This document shows, in pieces, positions 44,205 through 54,519 of a stretch of DNA of 64,000 nt. The translations under genes and the position numbers were made by a program. The DNA is from UBA2336 sp964419145 (GTDB lineage: Bacteria > Bacteroidota > Bacteroidia > Cytophagales > Cyclobacteriaceae). Numbering within the stretch: the stretch's first letter is position 1; every line of letters begins with the position of its first letter. The DNA is taken from positions 1-64,000 of the forward strand of contig CAYQOM010000001.1 in NCBI GenBank assembly GCA_964419145.1, written 5' to 3'. A model generated the notes under the pieces. That model was not told where the DNA came from. It searched no databases and saw nothing but the letters and a program-made list of their open reading frames with translations.

Positions 44205-44222
44205 GATAGTATACTATCTTTG
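44205..44222 (+). promoter_or_regulatory. maeB promoter -7 box overlapped by a 14-bp palindrome
   Basis: TATCTTTG (44215-44222) is an exact TAnnTTTG match, 19 bp before the maeB start. GATAGTATACTATC (44205-44218) is a perfect palindrome covering the first half of this box. A protein bound there would block the promoter, as a repressor does. Confidence 0.55.
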
Positions 44223-44240
44223 GTGGCTTAAGTTTTTCCT

Positions 44241-46517
44241 ATGTCATTGAAGATTCGCAAACAAGATGCCCTGAATTATCACACCCAGGGACAACCCGGT
44301 AAAATTGAAGTTGTACCCACCAAAGTACTCAGCTCACAGCTTGATCTCGCGCTGGCGTACTCACCCGGTGTAGCAGAACCCTGTAAGGAAATTGCCGCTA
44401 ATAAAGAAGATGTGTACAAGTACACCAGTAAAGGAAACCTGGTGGCCGTAATCTCAAACGGAACAGCCGTACTCGGTTTAGGCAACATCGGCCCGGAGGC
44501 ATCCAAGCCAGTAATGGAAGGAAAGGGCGTACTCTTTAAAAAGTTTGCGGGTATTGATGTGTTCGATATTGAAATTGCAGAAGAAGATCCGGATAAGTTT
44601 ATTGAGATCGTTAAATCATTGGAGCCTACGTTTGGTGGTATTAATCTGGAAGACATAAAAGCACCGGAATGTTTCAAAATTGAAACAGCCTTGCGGGAAA
44701 AAATGAACATCCCGCTGATGCACGATGATCAGCACGGAACAGCCATCATCTCGGGGGCTGCCTTGTTAAACGCATTGGAACTGGTCGGAAAAAAAATTGG
44801 AGATATAAAGGTAGTGGTAAATGGTGCGGGTGCTGCAGCCGTAAGTTGCACACGCCTGTACCTGCACTTGGGCGTGAAGAAAGAAAATATTGTGATGTGC
44901 GACAGCAAAGGCGTTATCCGAAAAGACCGCAAAGGGCTTGATGACATCAAAAAAGAATTTGCTACTGATCGCAATCTTACTACGTTAAGTGAAGCCTTGA
45001 AAGGTGCCGACTTCTTTATCGGGTTATCGGTAGCAGATATTTTAACACCGGAAGATATCTTATCGATGGCCAAAGATCCGATTGTGTTCGCGTTGGCTAA
45101 CCCCAATCCGGAAATTGCGTACGACCTGGCAAAGAAAACGCGGCCCGATTTAGTCATGGCTACTGGTCGTTCCGATCATCCTAACCAGGTAAACAACGTG
45201 TTGGGCTTTCCGTACATTTTCCGTGGTGCGCTTGATGTGCGTGCAAAAGAAATTGATGAGCCCATGAAGCTGGCAGCTGTGCGGGCTTTGGCTGAACTGG
45301 CAAAAGAACCCGTACCGGAAATGGTGGTGAAGGCTTACGGATCCGAGAAAATTACATTTGGTAGAGAATACCTTATTCCAAAACCACTTGATCCACGACT
45401 GATCACCACCATCTCCCCTGCTGTGGCCAAAGCTGCCATGGAATCGGGCATGGCTACGCGGCCCATTGAGGATTGGTCGGCTTACCACCAGGAATTGTTG
45501 AACCGCATTGGCATTGATCAAAAACTGATGACGCGCATCATCGATCGCGCCAAGCAAAACCCGAAACGGGTGGTGTTTGCCGAAGCACACCACATCAAAA
45601 TACTCAAAGCCGCGCAGCAACTCATCGATCAACACATTGCTCAACCTATTTTACTGGGCGATAAAGATGAAATTGAACGCCTGATTCAGGAACATAAACT
45701 TGAGCTGGATTGCCCGATCATTTATCCACGCAGGGAACACCAGCGTGTAAATGAATACGCAGAGATCCTATATAAAAAGCGTCAACGCAAAGGTCTTACC
45801 TATCGCGATTGCCAGCAACTGATGCGCGACCGGAATTACTATGCCGCCATGATGGTGGAAGTAGGTGATGCCGATGCTGTGGTTTCGGGATTAACAAAAG
45901 ATTATCCAAAAACCATTTTACCCTCGTTGCAAATCATAGGTATGGCCGAAGGTGTAGAGCGGGTAGCGGGTATGTACATCATCATGAACAAAAAGGGTAC
46001 TTACTTTTTTGCCGACACAACCGTTAACCTGAATCCAAATGCAAACGAGTTGGTGGACATCATTTCGCTGACCGCACGAGGTGTTCGGTTCTTCGATATG
46101 GAGCCACGAATTGCGGTGCTCTCCTACTCCAACTTTGGCTCATCGCGCGGTGAGGTTCCTGAAAAAACCCGCGAAGCTGTTCGAATGGCAAAACTGAAAC
46201 ATCCTGATCTGATTATTGATGGAGAGATTCAAGCCAACGTGGCTTTGAATACCGAGATACAAAAAGAAACTTATCCGTTCAGCGCATTGGCAGATGGCGG
46301 GGCGAATACGCTCATCTTCCCGAACCTGGCATCTGGAAATATTGCCTACAAATTGTTGATGGAAATAGGCGGAGCGGAAGCCATCGGACCGATTTTGTTA
46401 GGCATGAAAAAACCGGTGCATGTACTTCAATTGGGAAGTTCCGTTCGTGAAATTGTGAACATGGCCGCCATTGCTGTGGTGGATGCACAGTTGCATGAGC
46501 AAAATGACCACTTGTAG
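44241..46517 (+). CDS. maeB: NADP-dependent malic enzyme with C-terminal phosphotransacetylase-like domain
   Basis: Decarboxylates malate to pyruvate with NADP+ reduction, linking the TCA cycle to gluconeogenesis and NADPH supply. At 758 residues it is the long MaeB type: malic enzyme N-terminal domain ('LAYSPGVAEPCKEIAANKED'), the MHDDQHGTAIISGAALLNAL segment, a Rossmann domain with VVNGAGAAAVSC, and from about residue 430 a PTA_PTB domain ('KRVVFAEAHHIKILKAAQQL' ... 'ALADGGANTLIFPNLASGNI'). In E. coli MaeB the latter domain is regulatory and binds acetyl-CoA; the same is assumed here. It is the first gene of the maeB-ruvA-sprA series. Confidence 0.96.
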   Translation: MSLKIRKQDALNYHTQGQPGKIEVVPTKVLSSQLDLALAYSPGVAEPCKEIAANKEDVYKYTSKGNLVAVISNGTAVLGLGNIGPEASKPVMEGKGVLFKKFAGIDVFDIEIAEEDPDKFIEIVKSLEPTFGGINLEDIKAPECFKIETALREKMNIPLMHDDQHGTAIISGAALLNALELVGKKIGDIKVVVNGAGAAAVSCTRLYLHLGVKKENIVMCDSKGVIRKDRKGLDDIKKEFATDRNLTTLSEALKGADFFIGLSVADILTPEDILSMAKDPIVFALANPNPEIAYDLAKKTRPDLVMATGRSDHPNQVNNVLGFPYIFRGALDVRAKEIDEPMKLAAVRALAELAKEPVPEMVVKAYGSEKITFGREYLIPKPLDPRLITTISPAVAKAAMESGMATRPIEDWSAYHQELLNRIGIDQKLMTRIIDRAKQNPKRVVFAEAHHIKILKAAQQLIDQHIAQPILLGDKDEIERLIQEHKLELDCPIIYPRREHQRVNEYAEILYKKRQRKGLTYRDCQQLMRDRNYYAAMMVEVGDADAVVSGLTKDYPKTILPSLQIIGMAEGVERVAGMYIIMNKKGTYFFADTTVNLNPNANELVDIISLTARGVRFFDMEPRIAVLSYSNFGSSRGEVPEKTREAVRMAKLKHPDLIIDGEIQANVALNTEIQKETYPFSALADGGANTLIFPNLASGNIAYKLLMEIGGAEAIGPILLGMKKPVHVLQLGSSVREIVNMAAIAVVDAQLHEQNDHL

Positions 46518-46523
46518 CATTTA

Positions 46524-46586
46524 AGATTTCGGATTTTCGATTTTTGATTTATCAGCGCTCACACGAACAATCAAAATCCGAAATCT
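46524..46586. repeat. Inverted repeat between maeB and ruvA
   Basis: AGATTTCGGATTTT (46524-46537) and AAAATCCGAAATCT (46573-46586) form a perfect 14-bp stem, with further GATTT-like units inside and after it. I recall similar GATTTCGGATTT strings as scattered low-complexity repeats in Bacteroidota genomes, so it may be an interspersed element; it could also act as a weak terminator for maeB. Confidence 0.5.
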
Positions 46587-46609
46587 GAAATCACAAATCT
46601 AAACTCATC

Positions 46610-47203
46610 ATGATTTCATTTCTGAAAGGTAGGCTGGTTCAAAAAGATCCCACGCATGTGGTGATTGATGTGAATGGGGTTGGCTACCACGTGAACATTT
46701 CGCTGCAAACCTTCAGCGGCATTAAAGATCAGGAGAATGCCATGATCTATACACACCTGGCCATTCGAGAAGATGCACATGTATTGTACGGCTTCAGCAC
46801 AGAAGCTGAGAAGAGACTTTTTCAACAACTGATCTCAGTAAATGGTGTAGGGCCAGGCACAGCCATCGTTATGCTCTCTTATCTTTCTTCAGAAGAATTA
46901 AAGGCAGCCATTGTTCAGGAAGATGCCAACACCCTGCAACGCATCAAAGGCATTGGTGGTAAAACGGCCTTGCGGGTAATCATTGAGCTTAAAGACAAGC
47001 TTCGGAAAGACCTGGCTGAAGACAGCGTTTCAACAATTCCCGGTATAAAACACAATACCATCAGAAGCGAGGCGTTATCTGCTCTAATCACCCTTGGCAT
47101 AACCAAAAGTGCTGCGGAGAAAAGTGTGGATGCCGTCCTGAAAAAGTCGGGAAATACCGTTACTTTGGAGGATTTAGTTAAACAAGCTTTGAAAAACGCC
47201 TAA
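46610..47203 (+). CDS. ruvA: Holliday junction ATP-dependent helicase subunit RuvA
   Basis: Binds Holliday junctions and loads RuvB for branch migration. The 197-residue protein has the N-terminal OB-fold (MISFLKGRLVQKDPTHVVID), the GVGYHVNIS and 'FQQLISVNGVGPGTAIVMLS' helix-hairpin-helix segments, 'LQRIKGIGGKTALRVIIELK', and a C-terminal domain III that contacts RuvB (SALITLGITKSAAEKSVDAV). sprA begins 6 bp downstream. ruvB is not in the window. Confidence 0.96.
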   Translation: MISFLKGRLVQKDPTHVVIDVNGVGYHVNISLQTFSGIKDQENAMIYTHLAIREDAHVLYGFSTEAEKRLFQQLISVNGVGPGTAIVMLSYLSSEELKAAIVQEDANTLQRIKGIGGKTALRVIIELKDKLRKDLAEDSVSTIPGIKHNTIRSEALSALITLGITKSAAEKSVDAVLKKSGNTVTLEDLVKQALKNA

Positions 47204-47209
47204 GCCTGC

Positions 47210-50200
47210 GTGACGCTGAAGACTTTATCGTTTCTTACCGTTACAGCCATTACCCTGCTTTTAACCGGGCAGCCTGTTGCTGAGGTTCATGCTGACGTAC
47301 TTTTTCAGCAGCAGGATACGGTGCGTACCAACCGGGCCGATACTGCGCGACAACAACCCTACCGTCCAAGCTTCAGGCCAACGTTTCAGTTACGCGACCG
47401 GTACGGTGACCCATTTTCGAACACCACCTCCAAATCACCACTCTTCTTAAAAGACCCTACCAAATTAGGATACGAAATTCAGCTCGACAGCAGTTTGAAT
47501 TATACCATTTATGAAAAAGTAGGCGACCTGAATTACCGGCCGGTAACATCCATGTCGTTCGAGGAATTTAAAGCCTACCAAGACAGGCAAATGCTGAAAA
47601 GCTATTGGCAGGGAAAATCCAGAAGCCTGGATGGCGAAAGTGCCGTAAGCGGAAGAAGCCTGATTCCAAAATTGTATGTGAGCCCGATACTTGACCGGAT
47701 TTTTGGTGGCAGCTATGTGGAGTTGGTACCACGTGGTTTTGTTACCCTTGATTTCGGTGTGGCCTTTCAACGCATCGATAACCCGAACATTCCCATTCGT
47801 CAGCAACGCAATGGAGGTTTTGAATTTGATCAGCAGATCAATATGAGCGTGATCGGTAAAGTGGGTGAGAAACTTGCCGTAAGTGCCAACTTCGACAACA
47901 ACAACTCCTTCGACTTTCAAAACAACATGAAGGTAGAGTACACCGGTTTCAAGGAAGATATTTTAAAGAAGCTGGAGATCGGTAACGTGAGTTTGCCGTT
48001 GAACAACACCTTGATACAAGGCTCGCAAAACCTGTTTGGTGTAAAGGCACAACTCCAATTCGGAAAATTATTTGTGACCACTGTAGCCTCCACACAACGT
48101 GGTAAAGTTGCTTCCATTGAATTGCCGGGCGGTAACAGCGGGCAGGGCAGGCCGTTTGAGTTGGTAGCTTCCGGGTATGATGAAAATCGCCATTTCTTTT
48201 TAGGGCATTTCTTCCGCGATAATTTTGAGCGGTGGTTGGGCAACCCACCACAAATTTATTCCGGCATTAACATCACACGCGTTGAGGTCTATATCCTGAA
48301 CCGCAATAACGATACACGAACCCTTCGTAACGTTGTTGGCTTAATGGATTTAGGTGAACCACGCAGGGTTTACAACAGCTCCGTTACCGGTTTAGATGCC
48401 TCCTCACCAAATGCTAATGAGGCTAATAAGCTTTTTGATGTTGTGCGCACGTTTGAACGTGATGCCGATGTCATTAACACAGATCTCGACAATTACTTTG
48501 AAGGGGAGGGAAACAACGGCACCGACTATGAAAAAATTACAGGTGCACGTATTCTCAATCCAACCGAATATACCTTTCACAAACAACTGGGTTACATCAC
48601 GCTTACGCGGAAACTGCAAAATGATGAAGCGCTTGCAGTAGCCTATGAGTTTACCTACAACGGAAGAAGCTACAAAGTTGGTGAACTATCCGAAGATTAC
48701 GCCAGTCGACCCGACAACGAAGTACTGTTTTTAAAACTGTTACGTCCGCGTAAAGTAAGTATCCGCGATCAGCAACTCAGAATCATTCCTACCTGGGATT
48801 TGATGATGAAGAATATCTATTCATTAAATGTTTCCCAGTTAACCCCCGAAAATTTCCAGCTGCGCATCATCTACCGCGATGATCGCTCAGGCATCGACAA
48901 CCCTCAACTTCAGGAGGGACAGGATGTGCGCAACCGCCAACTCATTGAAGTGTTTGGCCTGGATAAACTCAATCCGGTTAACGATCCTCAACGGGATGGC
49001 AATTTCGATTTTGTAGAAGGCGTTACCATCAACACCCAAGCCGGAATAATTATTTTTCCATTTCTCGAACCATTCAGCAAAGCCTTGCGCGATGCATTTG
49101 AGAATGATCCTCAGGAAAGTTTCTTAATTCAGAAGTATGCGTTCGATACATTGTACCGCACTACACGGGCCGATGCCGAACTCATCGCTACCAAAAATAA
49201 ATTCTGGCTGGTGGGAACCTACTCGGCCGGTTCATCGAAAGAAATTCTCATTCCCGGTTTTGGTGTTTCGCAAGGTTCAGTGCGGGTGTATGCAGGTGGT
49301 ACTCCATTGATGGAAGGAACCGACTACACAGTTGACTACACCTTTGGGCGCGTAACCATTTTAAGTGATGCTATCCTCAGTTCCGGTAAAAACATCAGCA
49401 TACAATACGAGCAATCCGATCCGTTCGCCTTTCAAACCCGATCGTTACTGGGTACACGGTTCGATTACCAGGTAAACGAGAACCTAAGCCTGGGTTCTAC
49501 CGTACTCTATTATAATGAGCGGCCACTCATTACCCGAAATGCCATCGGCACTGAGCCTGCGCGAAACCTCCAATATGGGCTCGACTTCAACTACCGCAAA
49601 GACAGTAGGTTGATTACCAAACTGATTGATGCAATACCGGGTGTTCAAACGAAAGAACTATCTTCCATTAACTGGAGTGGAGAATTTGCCCAATTACTAC
49701 CGGGTACATCCAACATTGTAGATAGTGAAGGAACCGGTTATATCGATGATTTTGAAAACACGGCAACACCTTATTCTTTAATGAGTCCGCAGGCATGGAA
49801 ACTAGCAGCCACACCCAGAGATTTTGATCCCAGTAATGGAGCGCTGAATGATCCAAGTGCCGGACACAGGCGTGCCAAACTCGCCTGGTATATTGTGGAT
49901 AACCAATTTTACCGCGATGGTGGACAGTTTAAGCCTGCGAACATTTCAAGCAGCGATTTAGAAAACCATTATGTGCGTGCCGTTCAACCCACCGAAATTT
50001 TTCCAAACCGCATTCCACCACAGGGAAATTTTTGGGAGCCCGTATTGGATATTGCGTACTATCCTTACGAAAGAGGACCTTACAATTACAATCCCGCTAT
50101 TGCAATTGGTGACAAAGGAATACCCCAACTCCCTAGTCCCGAGGAAAATTGGGCAGGCATAACTACAGCCATTCGCACGGAAGTTGATTTTGATAAGGCT

Positions 50201-53200
50201 AATATCGAGTATGTTGAATTTTGGATGCTGGATCCATTCATCAACAACTCCGATCGCGGAAGAATTATTGATGGCGTATTTAACAACTTCAACACAACAG
50301 GTGGTAAATTAATCTTTCACCTCGGAAGTATTTCAGAAGATGTTATTCGTGATGGAAAGCATGGCTTTGAAAATGGCTTACCGCCAGATGGTAACCTGGC
50401 TGAAGCCACCAAAACCGAATGGGGCTATGTAACCAATCGACAGTACATTACGAATGCATTTGACAACTCAGCTACCGCACGGGCAAATCAGGATGTGGGT
50501 TGGGATGGTATTGGAGATGCTAATGAAAGTGATTTTTACGATTCCTTATTAAATCTAATTGGAGATCAGGATGCTCGAGTATTCATTAGGGAGAACGATC
50601 CCTCGGCTGACAACTTTCAATTCTATTTTGGCAATCAGCTCGATGCCGTGGATGCGCAAATCCTTCAACGTTACAAAAATTACAACGGCCTCGAGAACAA
50701 CACCCCCATCAACACCGGCAGCGATATTCCACGCTCAAACGGTTTTCTTCCGGATAACGAAGATCTGAATGCGGATAACACCTTAAATGAATTGGAAGAA
50801 TACTACGAGTACAGCATTGATTTGAAGCCGGGTGAATTAGGGATTGGCAGCAAGTATATCGTTGATAAAATTACCCCAGCACGCTTATCCGAAAATAACA
50901 ACAACCCCGATGGCGCAACGTGGTATCTCTTTCGTATACCGGTGCGGAATTTTGAAGGACGTGTAGGCAACATTGAAGGATTCAAGTCTATTCGGTATGT
51001 GCGCATGATTCTCACCGACTTTGAAGAACCCGTGGTGCTGCGCATGGCCAACTTCCGGTTAATCGGTAGCCGATGGAGACGCTACCTGGAAAATCTGGAA
51101 GCGGGTGGATTGGTACCCGACACGGAACCAGATTTTGACAACTTCACCTTATCGGTGGTAAACATTGAAGAAAACTCTGCACCCGATCCGGCCAGTGGCA
51201 AACCTCCTTATGTGTTACCTCCTGGTTTCATTCGCGACCGCGATAATACGTCTTCGGTTTACCGCGAACTGAATGAGCAGTCCGTTCAGGTGTGTATTGA
51301 AAACCTAAAAGATGGTGATGCCCGTGCCATCTATAAAAACGTGGCCATGGATTTCTTCAACTATGGCCGCATTAAAATGTTTGTCCATGCTAACAGCATC
51401 AACGCGCAGGACGATGACTTAACCGTATTCATGCGCCTCGGTACGGATTTCAATGAGAACTTTTATGAAGTAGAATTGCCTTTGAAAATTACACCCGGTT
51501 CTGCCTCTGCCGCAAGCGACATCTGGCCATCGGCCAACGAGTTTGATTTTGCCTTGAAAGATTTGTACGGGCTGAAAGCCAGGCGCGATCGCGAGGGGGC
51601 TTCGTTGGATATACCTTTTCCTGCAGAAGGGCCCAGCATGGTAGGCAGGCACGGTTTACGCGTAGTGGGGCGACCGGACCTGAGCCAGGTGCAATTAATC
51701 ATGATTGGTGTGCGTAACCCGCGCACCAACGATGTGCGTTCCTACTCGGTATGTATTTGGGCCAATGAATTACGATTGACAGACTTTGACCGTACAGCCG
51801 GCTATGCCTTTAACACGAGCTTCAACGCCAAGCTTGCCGACTTCGCCACGGTGTCGGGTTCGATGCGGTACATGACTTACGGTTTTGGAAGTGTAAGTTC
51901 AAAAATCAGTGAACGTACACGGGAAGAAACATTTGCCTATGATGTAACGGCCAATGTAAATATCGATAAACTGTTGCCGGGAAATCACGGTATAAAAATT
52001 CCGATGCTGGTGAGTTACCAGAACACCACCATCAATCCGAATTATGACCCGGCTAACCCCGACCAAAAACTGGATGCTGCATTGGCTTCCTTCAACACCC
52101 AACAGGAAAAAGATGACTACGTAAAACTCATCCGAGACCGAGAAGTACGCAGAAGTTTAAACTTTACCAACGTTCGAAAAACCAAAGTTGATCCACAAGC
52201 CAAGACACATTTATGGGATATTGAAAATCTATCTTTTAGTTACCGCTACAGCGATAACGTGCGCAGAAGCTTTACCATTGCCGAATCCCTGCGAAAAGAC
52301 ATTGGTGGTTCTGTGGCGTATAATTTTTCACCCAAAGGTGCAGGTTTTGAACCCTTTAAAAACTCAGACGGATTCAAGTCGCCCTGGTTTAAATTTATTA
52401 AAGACTTCAATTTTAGTTTGCTCCCTTCCAGCATTATGGTGCGGGGTGATTTGGATCGCTCCTTTTCAAAAATTATTTATCGAAATTCGCTTTCGAATTC
52501 CGAATCAAACTACCTAAAGTATTTTACCTTCAATCGTACCTACAATGTACAGTGGAACCTGACCAAAAGCTTAACCTTAAACTACAGTTCACGCGCCAAC
52601 GCCATTATTGACGAACCCGAAGGGGATATTGATACACAGGAAAAACGCGATAGCGTAATGAACAACCTGAAGCGTTTTGGCCGAATGAAGAATTTCGATC
52701 AAACCATTACCGCCAACTACGTTGTGCCATTGGATAAATTTCCGCTTACCGATTGGGTAGGTGCCGAATATCGCTACCAGGTGAACTACAACTGGAAGGC
52801 AGGGCCGATTGATCAACTGGATTTACCCGGTGAAGTAAGAGGCATACCCGATAGCTTGAATTTCAGAAACACGATTCAAAACAGTCGCGACCAAACCTTG
52901 TCGGGGCGACTGGACCTCGTGAAACTGTACAATAAGATAGGCTTCCTGAAAAATATTAACAGTCCGCCCCGGCCTGCCACCACCCGGCCGCAGCCCAACC
53001 AAAAAGCAGATACGGTGAAAACGCCCACCACACCTCCTCTTGTAAAAGGATTATTACGGCTGTTGATGTCTGTTCGATCCATAAACGGAACCTATACCGT
53101 TACGGAAGGCACCATGCTTCCCGGCTTTGAACCAACGCCTCATCTGTTTGGGTTAACGAAGGGATTTGATGCACCAGGATGGGATTTTGTGTTGGGAGGG

Positions 53201-54415
53201 CAAAGTCCGGGTATTCGTACCAAGGCTGCAGAAAATAATTGGCTGGTTCGTTCTACTTCGCTGACAATACCATTTACCCAAACCTCAACGAAATCACTGA
53301 CCGGACGTGCCAACATTGAGCCATCTCCGGATTTGAAAGTTCAACTTGATATCAAAAAGGATGTGACTGATGGCTATCAGGAAATTTTCAGATTCGATGA
53401 TGTGCAGAATAATTACATATCATTAAACCCAAGCCGGTACGGCAGTTATAAAATATCTACTCTATCAATCAATACTGCCTTTCGTTCTGATAATGACGAA
53501 CTGGTTTCATCTGTGTTCCAACAATTTGAAGAGAACCTGCTAACAGTGCAACAAAGATTTGCAGCGGTAAATCCTGGTTTCGAGTACGACTCAATCAGTC
53601 AGGATGTAGTCATACCAGCTTTCATTTCAGCTTACACCGGAAAAAGTGCCGAACAGATCAGCCTGAGTCCGTTCCCTCGCACACCGTTTCCATCGTGGCG
53701 CGTGGATTACAACGGCTTGAATAAAATTGAAGCCTTCAAGGATATTTTTCAGTCGATTACCATTACGCACGGATACTCATCCACGTATTCGGTGTTGAAC
53801 TTCTCAAACTCTTTACAATATGAAAATCCGGGAGATGTAGGGTTTAACGTGCCCATTGAAAAATATAACAACGGCATATTCTCTAACCTGACCAACGATA
53901 ACGGCAGGCCAATACCTATTTACGTGATCAGCCAGGTATTGATTGCCGAACAATTCTCGCCTTTAATCGGTGTAAACCTCCGCACCAAAAACCGCTTAAC
54001 CGCACGAGCCGAATACAAAACCAAACGCGAACTGGCATTGAACATTGCCAACGCACAGGTAACCGAAGTAAGCAGTAAAGATGTTACCGTTGAAATCGGG
54101 TATACCAAAAATAACATGAAGCTGCCGATCAAATCGCAGGGACGAACCATCGTGTTGAAAAATGATGTCACGTTCCGCATGAACATGACCATCAGCAACC
54201 AGTCCACCATCCAGCGAAAAATTGAAGAATTGAACGTACTCACCAATGGAAACATCAACTTCCAGTTGAGGCCTAACATTAGCTACGTGGTTAACCAAAA
54301 GCTAAATGTTCAGGCTTACTTTGAGCGCACCATTAACGATCCGCAGGTGTCCAACTCCTTCCGCAGGGCCACTACCCGCTTTGGATTCCAGGTGCGGTTT
54401 AGTTTGGCGCAATAG
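47210..54415 (+). CDS. sprA: SprA/Sov, outer-membrane translocon of the type IX secretion system
   Basis: A 2401-residue outer-membrane protein, close to the size of other SprA proteins. SprA forms the very large barrel through which T9SS cargo leaves the cell and is needed for gliding. Start is a GTG 6 bp after ruvA; it gives a signal peptide (MTLKTLSFLTVTAITLLLTG). Conserved stretches include 'YGDPFSNTTSKSPLFLKDP', 'VPRGFVTLDFGVAFQRIDNP', 'NFDNNNSFDFQNNMKVEYTG', 'TPYSLMSPQAWKLAATPRDF' and 'FNKIIYRNSLSNSES'-like SKIIYRNSLSNSES. The C-terminal part is strand-rich and ends in FQVRFSLAQ. A proline-rich linker (PPRPATTRPQPNQKADTVKT) interrupts the barrel region near residue 1925. Three likely cargo proteins are encoded in the same window. 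Confidence 0.96.
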   Translation: MTLKTLSFLTVTAITLLLTGQPVAEVHADVLFQQQDTVRTNRADTARQQPYRPSFRPTFQLRDRYGDPFSNTTSKSPLFLKDPTKLGYEIQLDSSLNYTIYEKVGDLNYRPVTSMSFEEFKAYQDRQMLKSYWQGKSRSLDGESAVSGRSLIPKLYVSPILDRIFGGSYVELVPRGFVTLDFGVAFQRIDNPNIPIRQQRNGGFEFDQQINMSVIGKVGEKLAVSANFDNNNSFDFQNNMKVEYTGFKEDILKKLEIGNVSLPLNNTLIQGSQNLFGVKAQLQFGKLFVTTVASTQRGKVASIELPGGNSGQGRPFELVASGYDENRHFFLGHFFRDNFERWLGNPPQIYSGINITRVEVYILNRNNDTRTLRNVVGLMDLGEPRRVYNSSVTGLDASSPNANEANKLFDVVRTFERDADVINTDLDNYFEGEGNNGTDYEKITGARILNPTEYTFHKQLGYITLTRKLQNDEALAVAYEFTYNGRSYKVGELSEDYASRPDNEVLFLKLLRPRKVSIRDQQLRIIPTWDLMMKNIYSLNVSQLTPENFQLRIIYRDDRSGIDNPQLQEGQDVRNRQLIEVFGLDKLNPVNDPQRDGNFDFVEGVTINTQAGIIIFPFLEPFSKALRDAFENDPQESFLIQKYAFDTLYRTTRADAELIATKNKFWLVGTYSAGSSKEILIPGFGVSQGSVRVYAGGTPLMEGTDYTVDYTFGRVTILSDAILSSGKNISIQYEQSDPFAFQTRSLLGTRFDYQVNENLSLGSTVLYYNERPLITRNAIGTEPARNLQYGLDFNYRKDSRLITKLIDAIPGVQTKELSSINWSGEFAQLLPGTSNIVDSEGTGYIDDFENTATPYSLMSPQAWKLAATPRDFDPSNGALNDPSAGHRRAKLAWYIVDNQFYRDGGQFKPANISSSDLENHYVRAVQPTEIFPNRIPPQGNFWEPVLDIAYYPYERGPYNYNPAIAIGDKGIPQLPSPEENWAGITTAIRTEVDFDKANIEYVEFWMLDPFINNSDRGRIIDGVFNNFNTTGGKLIFHLGSISEDVIRDGKHGFENGLPPDGNLAEATKTEWGYVTNRQYITNAFDNSATARANQDVGWDGIGDANESDFYDSLLNLIGDQDARVFIRENDPSADNFQFYFGNQLDAVDAQILQRYKNYNGLENNTPINTGSDIPRSNGFLPDNEDLNADNTLNELEEYYEYSIDLKPGELGIGSKYIVDKITPARLSENNNNPDGATWYLFRIPVRNFEGRVGNIEGFKSIRYVRMILTDFEEPVVLRMANFRLIGSRWRRYLENLEAGGLVPDTEPDFDNFTLSVVNIEENSAPDPASGKPPYVLPPGFIRDRDNTSSVYRELNEQSVQVCIENLKDGDARAIYKNVAMDFFNYGRIKMFVHANSINAQDDDLTVFMRLGTDFNENFYEVELPLKITPGSASAASDIWPSANEFDFALKDLYGLKARRDREGASLDIPFPAEGPSMVGRHGLRVVGRPDLSQVQLIMIGVRNPRTNDVRSYSVCIWANELRLTDFDRTAGYAFNTSFNAKLADFATVSGSMRYMTYGFGSVSSKISERTREETFAYDVTANVNIDKLLPGNHGIKIPMLVSYQNTTINPNYDPANPDQKLDAALASFNTQQEKDDYVKLIRDREVRRSLNFTNVRKTKVDPQAKTHLWDIENLSFSYRYSDNVRRSFTIAESLRKDIGGSVAYNFSPKGAGFEPFKNSDGFKSPWFKFIKDFNFSLLPSSIMVRGDLDRSFSKIIYRNSLSNSESNYLKYFTFNRTYNVQWNLTKSLTLNYSSRANAIIDEPEGDIDTQEKRDSVMNNLKRFGRMKNFDQTITANYVVPLDKFPLTDWVGAEYRYQVNYNWKAGPIDQLDLPGEVRGIPDSLNFRNTIQNSRDQTLSGRLDLVKLYNKIGFLKNINSPPRPATTRPQPNQKADTVKTPTTPPLVKGLLRLLMSVRSINGTYTVTEGTMLPGFEPTPHLFGLTKGFDAPGWDFVLGGQSPGIRTKAAENNWLVRSTSLTIPFTQTSTKSLTGRANIEPSPDLKVQLDIKKDVTDGYQEIFRFDDVQNNYISLNPSRYGSYKISTLSINTAFRSDNDELVSSVFQQFEENLLTVQQRFAAVNPGFEYDSISQDVVIPAFISAYTGKSAEQISLSPFPRTPFPSWRVDYNGLNKIEAFKDIFQSITITHGYSSTYSVLNFSNSLQYENPGDVGFNVPIEKYNNGIFSNLTNDNGRPIPIYVISQVLIAEQFSPLIGVNLRTKNRLTARAEYKTKRELALNIANAQVTEVSSKDVTVEIGYTKNNMKLPIKSQGRTIVLKNDVTFRMNMTISNQSTIQRKIEELNVLTNGNINFQLRPNISYVVNQKLNVQAYFERTINDPQVSNSFRRATTRFGFQVRFSLAQ

Positions 54416-54417
54416 GC

Positions 54418-54444
54418 ACTGAGGCACAGCCCTTTTACCTCAGT
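54418..54444 (+). terminator. Possible terminator after sprA
   Basis: ACTGAGG (54418-54424) pairs with CCTCAGT (54438-54444) around a 13-nt loop, 3 bp after the sprA stop. It is followed by ATTTAAG rather than a U-run, so efficiency is uncertain. Confidence 0.45.
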
Positions 54445-54486
54445 ATTTAAGGGCAAACTTTTCCTTCGATTCTTGAATTAACTCCT

Positions 54487-54494
54487 TATTTTTG
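54487..54494 (+). promoter_or_regulatory. Candidate -7 element for gcvH-lipA
   Basis: TATTTTTG is an exact TAnnTTTG match, 26 bp before gcvH. TTCG 18 bp upstream (54465-54468) is one base off the TTTG -33 box. Confidence 0.5.
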
Positions 54495-54519
54495 GGCACT
54501 TAAAAAACAACAAACTGCT

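Noticed and set aside
45150..45644. 164-residue antisense frame over maeB
   Set aside because: Shadow of the strongly conserved maeB frame.
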